The translations under genes were made by a program, and so were the position numbers. From assembly GCA_029689965.1 (NCBI GenBank), contig CP121450.1:2852001-2916000 (forward strand): a stretch of 64,000 nucleotides of DNA, in the 5' to 3' direction. The notes under the pieces were generated by a model that worked only from the letters and a program-made list of their open reading frames with translations, was not told the DNA's origin and ran no database searches. Positions 32,007 through 41,681 of this stretch are shown piece after piece; the stretch's first letter is position 1, and every line of letters starts with the position of its first letter. This DNA is from Curtobacterium flaccumfaciens (GTDB taxonomy: Bacteria > Actinomycetota > Actinomycetes > Actinomycetales > Microbacteriaceae).

Positions 32007-32718
32007 TTGACCACCGCAGCCCCGCCCCTCGTCGTCGTCGCGCTCCTCGCGGGCGCGGTGCTGCCCTTCGTGCCGCTCGTCGGACGGGTGGCCCGCATCG
32101 CGGCGACCATCGCGCACGAGGTCGGTCACGCGGTCGTCGTCGTGCCGTTCGGCGGTCGGATCCAGCGCATCGAGCTGCACCCGGACGGTTCCGGCGAGGC
32201 GTGGGTCCAGCTCGGCCGGGTGCCGGGCGGGGTGCGCTGGCTCGTCCGGATCCTCAACCTGTACGCCGGGTACAGCGCGCCGCTGTGGGCGGGGTCCTGC
32301 TCGTCACCGGGGTGCTGCACGGGTCGCGCTGGCTGCCGGTCGTGGTCCTCGGCGTCGTGGGGCTCGTCGCGCTGGCCTTCGTGCGGAACTGGTTCGGCAT
32401 CGTCGTCGTGCTCGGGTTCGACGCACTCGCGCTCTGGGTGGCCCTGCGCCCGTCGGAGGCCACCGTGCTGGTGGTCGCGGCCGTCGGGGCGTTCTTCGTG
32501 GTCGACGGGCTCCGCTCGGTCGTGCAGGTCGCGCGGTGGCTGCTCACCGGCGCTCGGGTGCAGACCGACTTCCACATCGCGGCGGCCGAGATGCGGGTGC
32601 CGGCGTCGGTGTGGTTCGTGCTGTTCGTCGCGGTGAACGTGGTCGCCGTGTGGCTCGCGCGGGGCCCGCTGCTCGAGGTGTGGGCGACGGTGGCGGCGGG
32701 GTGCGCGCGCTGTTCTGA
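32007..32718 (+). CDS. M50-family membrane metallopeptidase (M50B-like)
   Basis: The zinc-protease motif HEVGH is seen in IAATIAHEVGHAVVVVPFGG within the second helix, as in intramembrane M50 peptidases. Five to six helices follow (VVVLGVVGLVALAFV, GIVVVLGFDALALWVAL, TVLVVAAVGAFFVVDGL, FVLFVAVNVVAVWLA). One base is missing near 32290 (GGGG). Length is about 237 residues. I used the TTG at 32007 because it begins MTTAAPPLVVVALLAGAV just before the first helix, but a start slightly downstream is possible. The substrate is unknown; the second metal-ligand region was not confirmed. Confidence 0.78.
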
Positions 32719-33008
32719 CGCGGGCGGGCGCGGCGGTGGTGACGCGGCGGCGCGGCGCGGCGGCGTGGCGCGGCGGCGTGGGGCGCGGCGACGCGGCGGT
32801 TCCGACTCGGAACGACGGCTCCGCTGTCGTACGACGTCGACGACGTCGCAATACGGCGCACGCAACAGTTGCGCGCGCGCGGGAACGACAAGCCCGCTGT
32901 CGTACGACGTCGGCCTTGTCGCACCACCCCGCACGACCCAGCGCCCACGACGCGACCGCATCCCCCGCACGACCCCACCGCGCCGGCGATCCCTGCGAGG
33001 ATGACGAC
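32719..33008. repeat. GC triplet tract and family C element
   Basis: Bases 32719-32800 are GGCGGC/GGCGCG triplets of low complexity. From 32805 to 32930 the family C motifs return twice: GAACGAC, CCGCTGTCGTACGACGTCG, GCAACAGTTGC and TTGTCG. No gene is visible. Confidence 0.7.
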
Positions 33009-33542
33009 GTGCACCTCGACGCCGTGACCACCGCCCTCGCCGCCACGACCGCCCCGCACCGCGACCGGTTCGCCGCGTTCGTCCGGGAGCACGGCGACGC
33101 GGCGCTCCGTCGCGAGGGCGGCCCGGAACACCTCACGGCGTCGTGCTTCGTGTTCTGCCCCGACCTCGGGAGCGTGCTGCTCTGCCTGCACGGCAAGGGC
33201 CGGTTCTGGGTGCAGTTCGGCGGCCACCTCGAACCCGTGGACCAGTCGCTCGCCGAGGCCGCCCGCCGCGAGGCCCGCGAGGAGTCCGGCATCGCCGACC
33301 TCGACCTGCTCGACACCGCCGTCGCCGACCTCGACCGTCACGAGCTGCACGGGGGCTTCTCCTGCTCGGCGCACTGGGACGTCGGCTTCGTCGCCGTCGT
33401 CGACCCCGCCGCGGCGACCGCGGTCAGCGACGAGAGCGACGACGTCCGGTGGTTCGCCCTCGACGCGCTGCCCGAAGGCCTCGCCCCCGGGCTGCCCGCG
33501 CGACTCGCCGCGGTGGTCGCCGCGGTCGCCCAGCGCGACTGA
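33009..33542 (+). CDS. NUDIX hydrolase
   Basis: This intact protein has 177 residues from the GTG at 33009 (VHLDAVTTALAATTAPHRD). The Nudix box reads GGHLEPVDQSLAEAARREAR followed by EESGI, matching Gx5Ex7REUxEExGU. The surrounding beta strands (ASCFVFCPDLGSVLLCLH and SAHWDVGFVAVVD) fit the fold. Nudix enzymes cleave nucleoside diphosphates linked to another group; the substrate is not evident. It converges with the amidohydrolase, with a family A palindrome between them. Confidence 0.9.
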   Translation: MHLDAVTTALAATTAPHRDRFAAFVREHGDAALRREGGPEHLTASCFVFCPDLGSVLLCLHGKGRFWVQFGGHLEPVDQSLAEAARREAREESGIADLDLLDTAVADLDRHELHGGFSCSAHWDVGFVAVVDPAAATAVSDESDDVRWFALDALPEGLAPGLPARLAAVVAAVAQRD

Positions 33543-33546
33543 CACC

Positions 33547-33588
33547 GGACCGGAGGCGCGTGTCGGCGCTGCCCCGCGCCTCCAGTCC
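33547..33588. repeat. Family A palindrome after the NUDIX gene
   Basis: GGACCGGAGGCGCG (33547-33560) pairs with CGCGCCTCCAGTCC (33575-33588) with one mismatch. It lies between converging genes and probably acts as a bidirectional terminator. Confidence 0.7.
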
Positions 33589-33700
33589 GATGCGTGCGCA
33601 CGTTCCGACGTTCCACGCGTCGATCGACAGGTGCGATGTCGCGTCAGCCGCACGAACCGCGCCCACCGCGCGAACCGACCAGCGCGCCCGCCCGACCGCG

Positions 33701-34915
33701 CTACTCCCAGGGGTGCTGCGCCAGCTCCACCGGGTCGAAGACCCGACCGCCGGCGACCACGAGCGAGCGCGGCACCCGGCGCACCAGCGCGTCCATCGTG
33801 TTCTCGGCATCGATGAGCACCACGTCCGCGCGGGCACCGGCGACCAGGTCGTGCTCCTCGTCGGTGACGAACCGGGCGCCGTCGCGCGAGGCGATCGCGA
33901 CCACCCGCGACAGGTCCTCGTCCCGCACCACCCCGCCGGCCCGGGCGTACTGCCACGCGATGCCGAGCAGGTCCCCGTCACCGTAGGGGCTCCACAGGTC
34001 GCGGATGCCGTCCGTGCCGAGGCCGAACCGCACGCCGACCTCGTCGAACTCGTGCAGCGGCAGCTGCTTCATGCGGACCGGGGCGACCGTGGTCATCGTG
34101 ACGCCGAGCCCGGCCATCCGGGCGAGCAGGTCGCGGCGCCGGACCGGGTCGACGTCGACGATCGCGAAGCCGTGCGCGACGTTGACCTTGCCCGGTGCGA
34201 TGCCGAGCCGCTCGACGCGGTCGAGGATCAGGTCGAACGCGAACGCCCCGAGCTCGGCGGGCTCGTGCAGGTGGACGTCGATCCCGCACCCGGTGTCGAC
34301 GGCGATGTCGAACAGGCCGTCGAGCTGGCCGACGGGGTCGCGGTCGATGAGCGACGGGTCGAGGCCGCCGATGTGCTCGACGCCCGATTCCGCGGCCTGG
34401 CGCAGCAGGTCGAGCACGCCCGGACGTCGGAGCACACCGTCCTGCGGGAAGGCCACGATCGACAGCTCGATCGCGTCGTCGAGCGCGGCCGCCGCGGCCC
34501 GGACTGCCTCGATGCCGCGCAGCCCCACGCCGAGGTCCACGTCGACGTGCGTCCGCACCCGGGTCGTGCCGGTGCGGAGCGACTCACGGAGCACGCGGGT
34601 CGCGACGGCCTCACCGGGGATGCCGAGCGCGTCACGACGGGCGCGTTCGTGGGCGATGCGTCCCTGCGTCCCGCCGTCGCCGCCGTACGACTCCCACGGG
34701 TGGCCCCACCAGCTCTTGTCGACGTGGGCGTGCGTGTTCACCAGACCGGGCAGTGCGAGCCGCCCGCGCCCCTGGACCTCCGTGGAACCGGCCGTCGACA
34801 CCGCGCCGGGGGCGGTCACGCCGGCGATGCGGGAGCCGGCGACGACGACGTCGGCACGGTCCCCTCCCCACGGTCGCACGTCGCGGATGATCAGGGTCGC
34901 GGCCTCGTCCACCAT
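33701..34915 (-). CDS. Amidohydrolase, cytosine deaminase-like
   Basis: This intact protein of 404 residues starts MVDEAATLIIRDVRPWGGD. The metal ligands of the amidohydrolase barrel are in LPGLVNTHAHVDKSWWG (HxH), IDVHLHEPAEL (His), VAHGFAIVDVD (His) and FGLGTDGIRDLWSPYGDGD (Asp). This pattern is closest to the CodA/cytosine and isoguanine deaminase branch, with cyclic amidines or purine analogues as likely substrates. The composite barrel ends with the usual beta domain (ADVVLIDAENTMDALVRRVP). It converges with the NUDIX gene and is divergent from the PLP gene. Substrate is inferred only. Confidence 0.85.
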   Translation of the reverse strand: MVDEAATLIIRDVRPWGGDRADVVVAGSRIAGVTAPGAVSTAGSTEVQGRGRLALPGLVNTHAHVDKSWWGHPWESYGGDGGTQGRIAHERARRDALGIPGEAVATRVLRESLRTGTTRVRTHVDVDLGVGLRGIEAVRAAAAALDDAIELSIVAFPQDGVLRRPGVLDLLRQAAESGVEHIGGLDPSLIDRDPVGQLDGLFDIAVDTGCGIDVHLHEPAELGAFAFDLILDRVERLGIAPGKVNVAHGFAIVDVDPVRRRDLLARMAGLGVTMTTVAPVRMKQLPLHEFDEVGVRFGLGTDGIRDLWSPYGDGDLLGIAWQYARAGGVVRDEDLSRVVAIASRDGARFVTDEEHDLVAGARADVVLIDAENTMDALVRRVPRSLVVAGGRVFDPVELAQHPWE

Positions 34916-35002
34916 GCCACCACCGTAACGGGACGCCGCAAATCGACGGCTGCGGGGCGAACCCTGCGAGAGTACCGGCACGACCACGGCAGGAGGTGTC
35001 CC

Positions 35003-36385
35003 ATGACGGACGAGGAGCACGGATTCGCGACCGAACAGGTGCACGGCGGGTTCCAGCCCGACGCGGGCCACGGCGCGCGGGTCCCCGCGATCCACATGTC
35101 CTCGGGCTTCCTGTTCGACGACTTCGACCAGGCCCGCGACCGCTTCGCCGGCACGGACGACGGGTACACCTACACGCGGCTCGGGAACCCGACGAACGCC
35201 GACGTCGAGCGCCGCGTCGCGCTGCTCGAACGCGGCGTCGAGGCGATCCTCGTCGGCAGCGGTCAGGCGGCGGCGACGATCGCCTTCCTCGGTGTCCTGC
35301 AGGCCGGCGACCACGTCGTCGCGGCGCGCAGCATCTACGAGGGCACCAAGGGCCTGCTGGTGCAGAACCTCGGCCGGCTCGGCATCGAGGTGGACTTCGT
35401 CGCCGACCAGCGCGACCTCGACGAGTGGGCGCGGCTCGTCCGCCCGAACACGAAGGCGTTCTTCGCCGAGACCATCCGAACCCGAAGAACGACGTCCTCC
35501 ACATCACCGGCGTGGCGGACACCGCCCACCGCGCGGGCGTGCCCCTCATCGTCGACAACACCCTCGCGACCCCTACCTGGTCCGTCCGGTGGAGCACGGC
35601 GCCGACATCGTGATCCACTCAGCGTCGAAGTTCCTCTCCGGCCACGGCGCGGGTCTCGGCGGCGTGGTCGTCGACGGCGGCACGTTCGACTGGTCGGCCT
35701 CGCCCGAGCGCTGGATCCACCTGACGTCACCGGAGCGGTCGCTCGGCGGCGAGAGCTACGTCGACCGCTACGGCAGCCGCGCGTTCATCGTGTTCGCCCG
35801 CGACGTCGTGGCGTCGCGGATCGGCCCGACCCCGTCGCCGTTCAACGCCTTCCTGCTCCGCCAGGGCATCGAGACGCTGTCGCTGCGCGTCGAACGCCAC
35901 AGCGCGAACGCGCTGGCCGTCGCGTCCTTCCTGGAGCAGCAGCCGGAGGTGACGAGCGTCGACTACGCGGGTCTCGCCTCCAGTCCGTTCCACGACCTCG
36001 CCCGGCGTTACCTGCCCCGCGGTGCCGGGTCCGTGTTCGCGTTCACGCTGGACGGCGGCGAAGCCGCCGCGCACACGTTCATCGACACGGTGCAGCTGTT
36101 CAGCCGGATGACCCACCTCGGCGACGTGCGGTCGTTGATCCTGCACCCCGCCACGACGACGCACGCCGGCAAGACGGCCGAGGACCGCGCCGACCAGGGC
36201 ATCCACGACGGACTCATCCGCCTGTCGGTCGGCATCGAGGACGTCGCGGACCTGGTCCGCGACCTCGAGCGCGGCTTCGCCGCACTGCGGGAGCGGGCCT
36301 GGAGGCACGGGTCGAGTCCGACGCGGAGCGCGCGTACCTGGAACACTCGGTTCCGGGAACGCACGTGATCGCGGAGGAACTCTAG
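35003..36385 (+). CDS. PLP-dependent transsulfuration-family enzyme (O-acetylhomoserine-type)
   Basis: The Cys/Met-metabolism PLP fold is evident: YTYTRLGNPTNADVERRVAL, ILVGSGQAAATIAFLGVLQ, PLIVDNTLATP, and the PLP Lys in IVIHSASKFLSGHGAGLGG. RLSVGIEDVADLVRDLERG closes the domain. About 460 residues, close to O-acetylhomoserine sulfhydrylase length, but cystathionine gamma-synthase or lyase activity cannot be excluded. A strong AGGAGGTG precedes the ATG. Three one-base deletions (near 35477, 35577 and 36303) split it. It is followed three bases later by the LLM monooxygenase, so sulfur from an organosulfur source could feed this enzyme; that is inference. Confidence 0.85.
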   Translation: MTDEEHGFATEQVHGGFQPDAGHGARVPAIHMSSGFLFDDFDQARDRFAGTDDGYTYTRLGNPTNADVERRVALLERGVEAILVGSGQAAATIAFLGVLQAGDHVVAARSIYEGTKGLLVQNLGRLGIEVDFVADQRDLDEWARLVRPNTKAFFAETIRTRRTTSSTSPAWRTPPTARACPSSSTTPSRPLPGPSGGARRRHRDPLSVEVPLRPRRGSRRRGRRRRHVRLVGLARALDPPDVTGAVARRRELRRPLRQPRVHRVRPRRRGVADRPDPVAVQRLPAPPGHRDAVAARRTPQRERAGRRVLPGAAAGGDERRLRGSRLQSVPRPRPALPAPRCRVRVRVHAGRRRSRRAHVHRHGAAVQPDDPPRRRAVVDPAPRHDDARRQDGRGPRRPGHPRRTHPPVGRHRGRRGPGPRPRARLRRTAGAGLEARVESDAERAYLEHSVPGTHVIAEEL

Positions 36386-36388
36386 GCA

Positions 36389-37694
36389 ATGGCGGAACTG
36401 CAGCACTTCGGCTACTTCTTCTCGCGCGGGTTCGGCCCGCAGGCGTGGGGCCGGTCCGACTGGGACCGGGGCCACGACTGGACGAAGCCCGACCTGTACC
36501 AGCAGTCGGTGCGCGCGCTCGAGCAGGCCGGCATGGACCTCGTCATCGCCGAGGACGCGATCTCGCTCGGCAACCCGTCGACGCTCGACCTGCGCATCCG
36601 GCAGGCGTACGGCGGCCCGAAGCACGACCCGCTGCTGCTGGCGCCGTACCTCTTCGCCGCGACGTCGCACCTCGGCATCGCACCGACCGTGAACGCCGGG
36701 TTCACCCCGCCGTACCTCGCTGCTCGGCAGTTCGCCACGCTGGCGCACCTGTCCGGGTCGCGGCTCGGCATCAACGTGGTGACGGACACCGGGAGCGCCC
36801 GGCACGCGGGGCTGTCGCCGCTGCCCCACGACCAGGCGTACGACCGCGCCGAGGAGTGGATCGGGCTGCTGCGTCGGCTCTGGCGATCCTGGGGCTCGGA
36901 CGGGTACGTCGGGGATCCCTCGGACTGGAGCTTCGCGAACGGGGACGCGCTCGACGCGTTCCACCACGAGGGCGAGTACTTCACCGCGGACGGGCCGCTG
37001 AACGCGCTCCCGCTCGACTCCGATCCCGTGGTCGTCTCCCCGGCGGCTCAGGGCGGGGGCTGGCGTTCGCCGGGACGCACTCGGACGTGCAGCTCGCGCT
37101 CGCACCGTTGTCCGCCGCGGCGGTGCGGGACTACCGCGCTCGAGTCATCTCCGCCGCCGCGGACTCCGGGCGCGCCGCTGCGGACCTGCGGATCCTGTTC
37201 GTCCTCAAGCCGGAGATCGTGTCCTCCCCGAGGAAGCGGACCGGATCGTGTCCGCGTCCAGACACCCGTCCGACGACGACCTGCGGACCGCGGCGATCGC
37301 GTGGTCGAGCGACTCGGAGACCGACCTGCTCGCGCTCGACCTCGACGCGCCGATCCCCGCGGGGACGTTCGGCGACCACGTATCGGCCGGGACGATCCGC
37401 GGCCTCGTGGGTGACGCCCCGGACGCGCCGTTGCGTTCGCTCCTGGAGCGCAAGGCGCGCAAGGGCCGGGTGTCGGCGCACGAGGGGTTCGTGGGGACCG
37501 CCGACGAGTTCGCGGACTTCATCGAGGAGCTCGGCGCGGACGCCGACAACGACGGGATCATCTTCTCGGGTGACCTGCACCCGGCACAGATCTACCGGAT
37601 GTTCGGCGACCTCGTGCCGGTGCTCCGGCGCCGTGGACTCCTGCGACGGGAGTACGGCGCCGGAGGCATCCGGGCGAACCTGTTCGACTTCTGA
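36389..37694 (+). CDS. LLM-class flavin-dependent monooxygenase (NtaA/SnaA/DszA type)
   Basis: The luciferase-like barrel begins MAELQHFGYFFSRGFGPQAW and has LGIAPTVNAGFTPPYLAARQ with the NtaA-class ATLAHLSGSRLGINVVTDT. YDRAEEWIGLLRRLW and DGPLNALP follow, and the end is VPVLRRRGLLRREYGAGGIR. Members take FMNH2 from a reductase and oxidise small organic or sulfur substrates (EDTA/NTA, dibenzothiophene sulfone, alkanesulfonates). Bases are missing near 37043 and 37227. About 435 residues. It is cotranscribed with the PLP enzyme. No flavin reductase gene is beside it. The substrate is unknown. Confidence 0.85.
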
Positions 37695-37713
37695 GGACGG
37701 CCGTCCTCGCGCG

Positions 37714-39377
37714 TCAGTGCGCGATCGGCTCGACCACGTTGGTCTCCTCGACCTGGCGGACGTCCTCGGCGGTGCGGAGGATCTCGTCACGGTCGGAGGC
37801 CGAGTTGATCGCCCAGTAGTAGATCACCAGCGAGAACACGGCGACCACGAGGATGTCGATCCACAGCGGGAACACCGGGTGCGTCAGCGGGCCGAAGTCG
37901 CTGAGGAACACGATGAGCCCCATGCCGATCAGGTAGGGCAGCAGCCACTGGGCTGCCTTCCAGTCCCAGCGCGGTCGCACGCTCGTCCGGCCCCGGAACA
38001 CGTTGTTGAGGATGATCACGACCGCGCCGATGAGGATCGCCACGCCGAGCTTCCAGTCGGTGTCCCACCCGGTCCAGAGGATGATGAGGTTCGCGACGAT
38101 GAAGGCGATCGGCGACAGCACGGCCGCGGCGGGCATCCGGTAGGGACGCTCGATCTCGGGGATCCGCTTGCGGAAGGCGCCGAGCGCCAGCGGGGCCCCG
38201 GCGTACATGAGCACGGACGCACTCGTGATGAGGCTCACGAGCCCCTGCCACGACGGGAACGGCGCGAAGCACGCGCAGCCGACGACGAACGCCGTCACGA
38301 GGCCGACCCACGGCACGCCCTGCTTCGTCGTCCACTCGAACGCCTTCGGGAAGTAGCCGTTGCGGCTGAGCCCGTACGAGATGCGGGACGTCGCCGTCAC
38401 GTAGATGAGACCGGTGCCACCGGGCGAGATGATCGCGTCGATGAAGATGATCACCGCGAGCCAGGTGATGCCCGCCGCCATGGCGATGTCGGCGAACGGT
38501 CCGGTGTACTTCGTGAAGTCCGCGGTCGCCCAGGCACCCTGCACCGCGTCGGAGCGCAGGACACCGAGGAAGACGATCTGCAGCAGCAGGTAGATCACCA
38601 GGCCGATGAGCACCGACCGATGACGGCGCGCGGGATGTCGCGCCGCGGGTTCTTCGCTTCGCCGGCGAGCTGGTCCGCCTGCTCGAACCCGAGGAACGCG
38701 AAGATGATGCCCGACGTGGACACCGCCGCGAGGATGCCCTTCGCGCCCTCCGGCATGAAGCCGTCAGCAGCGGTGAAGTTCGAACCGTGGAAGCCGCTGA
38801 ACGCCAGGACGATGATGACGAGCAGCGGGATCGCGACCTTCCACCACGTCGCGGCCGAGTTCGTGTTGGCGAGGATCCGGACGCTCAGCAGGTTGATCAC
38901 CGTGACCACCGCCATGAGCAGCACCGCGACCGCGATGCCCGAGCCCGTGAGCAGCTGCTGCGTCTCGCCGTTCACGGTCGTCGTGTGCAACCACGGGTGC
39001 GCGAACTGCCAGTGCTGCGCGTACTTGATCATCGCCTCGACCTCGATCGGGGCGACGGTCACGGACTGCAGCCACGAGAACCAGCCGAAGGACGCGCCGG
39101 CGACGCCGCCGAAGGCGATGTGCGGGAACCGCGCGGTCCCGCCCGCGATCGGGAACATGCCGCCGAGCTCGGCGTGCACGAGTGCGAGGACGAGGATCGC
39201 CACGCCGCCGATGAGCCACGAGATGATCGCGGCGGGCCCGGCGGTCTTCAGCGCCTCCTGCGAGCCGAAGAGCCAGCCGGAGCCGATGATCGACCCCGTC
39301 GAGGCCCAGATGAGCCCGATGAAGCCGACGTTGCGCTTGAGGCCGGAGTCCGGCAGCGCCTGTGTCGTTGTAGCCAC
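37714..39377 (-). CDS. APC-superfamily amino-acid permease
   Basis: The 12-helix permease begins with GTG, MATTTQALPDSGLKRNVGF, then FIGLIWASTGSIIGSGWLFG, the APC first-helix motif. GFEQADQLAGEAKNPRRDIP is the conserved cytosolic loop after helix 6. LIYVTATSRISYGLSRNGYF fits the later part. One base is missing near 38618, giving AVIGSVLIGLVIYLLL. The repaired length is about 555 residues and the C-terminus is polar (RTAEDVRQVEETNVVEPIAH). An AGGAG site precedes the start and an AT-rich inverted repeat lies 82 bases upstream. The amino acid carried is unknown. Confidence 0.87.
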
Positions 39378-39458
39378 TGTTGCTCCTGTCGAGTGAACGC
39401 AGCCCCGCGTACGCGGGTTGCGATCATCGACTCTGGCACCGTGACAGCACTTTCGCCG

Positions 39459-39484
39459 GATTGTTTAACACAATGGAAACAATC
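39459..39484. promoter_or_regulatory. AT-rich inverted repeat upstream of the permease
   Basis: GATTGTTT (39459-39466) and AAACAATC (39477-39484) form a perfect 8-bp inverted repeat with a ten-base spacer, conspicuously AT-rich in this genome. It sits between the divergently placed 3' end of the lysine-tailed gene and the start of the permease. A dimeric regulator site (GntR- or LacI-like) is likely. Confidence 0.55.
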
Positions 39485-39504
39485 GTGCTGTACAAGCACT
39501 CAGG

Positions 39505-40303
39505 CTATTCCTTGCGCTTCTTCTTGCCGTCGTCCTTGCTGGACTTCTTCTTGGACTTCTTCTTGCCGTCGTCCTTGCTGGACTTCTTCTTGCCGTCGTC
39601 CTTGCTGGACTTCTTCTTGCCGTCGTCCTTCTTCGACGGCTTCTCGGCCGCGGTGTCCGGCTCAGGCTGATCGGCCGGCAGCGAGTCGGTGTCGGTCGGT
39701 TCGACGCCGTCGACCGGCTCGACGACGACCGCGCTCCCCGTGTCGACGAGGACGTCCGCCTCGCGCTCTTCGACCGTGGGCGCGAGCGCATCGTCCACAC
39801 GCTCCACGACGAGCGACGCACCGTCCTCGGCGAGCCGGACGAGCGCCTGTGCAGCCCGGACCCGGGTCGTGCTCCGACGCGCCAGGACATCCGCGCGGGC
39901 TCCCTCGAGGAAGGACCGGAGCGAGCGCTCGACGACCGAACGTCCCCGAGGCGCCGAACGGTCGAGCCGGTCCAGCTCGCCGGCCACGCCGGAGACGTCG
40001 TCCTCGACGTGTTCGTGGCGCACGGACTCGATCAGGGCGGCGATCGCGGCCGCTCCCCGCTCGACAGCGGCCGAACGCTGGTCGAGCACGACCAGCAGCT
40101 TCGATCACCGGACCGTAGGTCAGCGTCTCGAGGCGCACCGGCTCGGCACCGCGACCGCGGATGACCAGCCGAGCGTCGGGCGTCGGGAGCCACGCCGCCA
40201 GAGCGGCCGCGGTGGCGACCGAACCGACCGCACGTTCGTACTCGGCGAGCCGCACTCGCTCCTGGGCTCGCAGACGGACACGGATCGCGATCTCCTGCAC
40301 CAC
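39505..40303 (-). CDS. Protein of unknown function with repeated lysine-rich tail
   Basis: I do not recognise a named family. After repair it has about 265 residues. The N-terminal domain (MVQEIAIRVRLRAQERVRLA, then VIRGRGAEPVRLETLTYGPV) is followed by a helical part (VERSLRSFLEGARADVLARR). An acidic linker, VEPTDTDSLPADQPEPDTAA, leads to a tail of repeats of the type KKKSSKDDG, ending KKKRKE. One extra base lies near 40112: the + strand reads AGCTTCG where AGCTCG is expected. The tail resembles the basic tails of actinobacterial HU/histone-like proteins, so nucleic-acid binding is possible. GTG start at 40303. Confidence 0.6.
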
Positions 40304-40481
40304 GTGTGGACCTCTCGCCTCGACGGTCGACGCGGGCGAGCCCCACGCCTGGACCGGAGCGTAGTCCTCTCAGGTGGCGGCACGAAGAACACCCCGCCGA
40401 CGCCCTGGGGACGGTGACGGGTGTGCGGCGACAGCGCGTTCGGCGACGACTGGGCGTGACAGCGGCTCGGCGACCGGCGAA

Positions 40482-40860
40482 TGGTGGAGATGGGGGAATC
40501 GAACCCCCGTCCATCGCTGCAATTCGACGTCTTCTACGGGCGTATCCGGATGGATCGTTCTGCTCGGCCCCGCCCTTTGCTACCGGCTTCTAGGACGACG
40601 GGCCCAGTCTCAGTGCAAGTCCCGCACGGCCCTGAGGCGCAACCGTGCAGCAAGTCCTCTTGATGACGCCGGGATCAGGTTAGAAGACGATCACCTGGCC
40701 GACGGACTTCATTGAGTGCGCTCGCGCTTACGCAGCGAGGGCGAAGTCAGTGCGCTTGGAATTGGCACTTGTTGTTTTCCACGGATCGTTGACGAGATGA
40801 CCGTGGATCCTCGGCCCGCTTCCCGTCGGCACACAGGCGATGTCGAAACCGATCATCCCC
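40482..40860 (-). ncRNA. ssrA: tmRNA
   Basis: tmRNA frees stalled ribosomes and tags the unfinished protein. The 5' end GGGGATGATCGGTTTCGACA and the 3' end with the T-arm GGTTCGATTCCCCCATCTCC and encoded CCA pair as the tRNA-like half. The tag frame at 40728-40766 reads ANSKRTDFALAA then TAA, which is a Microbacteriaceae-type tag. The total length of 379 is typical. The gene lies upstream of the lysine-tailed gene and just after smpB, its protein partner, in the same direction. Confidence 0.97.
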
Positions 40861-40923
40861 ATGCGGGCCGGGCGTACGAGCCGCTGTCACACTGTTGAGT
40901 TGTCACCGACTTGCTGTGCCGAT

Positions 40924-40937
40924 GCTCCGATCGGAGC
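40924..40937. terminator. Possible smpB terminator
   Basis: GCTCCGATCGGAGC is a perfect 14-base palindrome 35 bases after the smpB stop and 64 bases before the tmRNA 5' end. It could separate the two transcripts. There is no T run, so this is weak. Confidence 0.35.
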
Positions 40938-40971
40938 AGTCCCTCAGTCTAGCCGACCGAGCCGGACCGCG

Positions 40972-41447
40972 CTACTCTCCGACACGGTTCCGGGTGCGCA
41001 TCGCCCGCTCGGCCTCGCGCTTGTCGGTCTTCTCACGCAGGGCCTGGCGCTTGTCGAACTCGCGCTTGCCCTTGGCGACCGCGATCTCCACCTTGGCGCG
41101 ACCGTCGTGGAAGTAGATCTGCAGCGGCACGAGCGTGTAGCCGCCCTGCGCCGTCTTGTGCGAGATCTTCACGATCTGCTGCTTGTGGAGGAGCAGCTTC
41201 CGCTTGCGCCGGGGGCGTGGTTGTTCCACGTGCCCTCGGTGTACTCGGGGATGTGCACGGCATCGAGCCAGGCCTCGCCGCCGTCGATGAAGGCGTACCC
41301 GTCGACGAGCGAGGCGCGCCCCTCGCGGAGGGACTTCACCTCGGTGCCGGACAGGACCATGCCCGCCTCGTACGTGTCCTCGATCAGGTAGTCGTGGCGC
41401 GCGCGACGGTTCGTCGCCACGATCTTCTCGCCGCGTTCCTTCGCCAT
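40972..41447 (-). CDS. smpB: SsrA-binding protein
   Basis: SmpB binds the tRNA-like end of tmRNA and brings it to stalled ribosomes. Family marks: [60 protein letters not shown], then [20 protein letters not shown] and the basic tail [20 protein letters not shown]. One base is missing near 41215 (CCCCC), repaired as [16 protein letters not shown]. About 158 residues. It lies next to the tmRNA gene. Confidence 0.95.
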
Positions 41448-41561
41448 GCGCGTCTCCTTCCGTGCGGTCGCTGCCGATGGGCAGCCCTACAGCCTACCGA
41501 ACGCACAGCGTGCGGCGCACCCTCCCGGCGCGCCGCACACATCTGTACGCATCGGACCCTC

Positions 41562-41631
41562 CCGAGTCTCGGGCTCAGCGACACTTCTCGGGACGCAGAG
41601 CCCGAGAAGTGTCGCTGACACCGAGTCTCGG
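41562..41631. repeat. Family B hairpin flanked by CCGAGTCTCGG boxes, second locus
   Basis: A perfect 18-bp stem (41575-41592 with 41601-41618, eight-base loop) is flanked by identical CCGAGTCTCGG boxes at 41562-41572 and 41621-41631. It is downstream of ftsX. Compared with 14593-14661, the stem keeps pairing where the sequence differs (ACAGTTCTC against ACACTTCTC). Confidence 0.8.
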
Positions 41632-41681
41632 CACCGGCTGGCCGGCGCGGGCCGGCGCGGGCCGGCCGGCACGACCGGGCG

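Noticed and set aside
35003..37694. A complete desulfurisation operon
   Set aside because: There is no flavin reductase, sulfonate transporter or desulfinase gene beside it, so only the two-gene pairing is reported.
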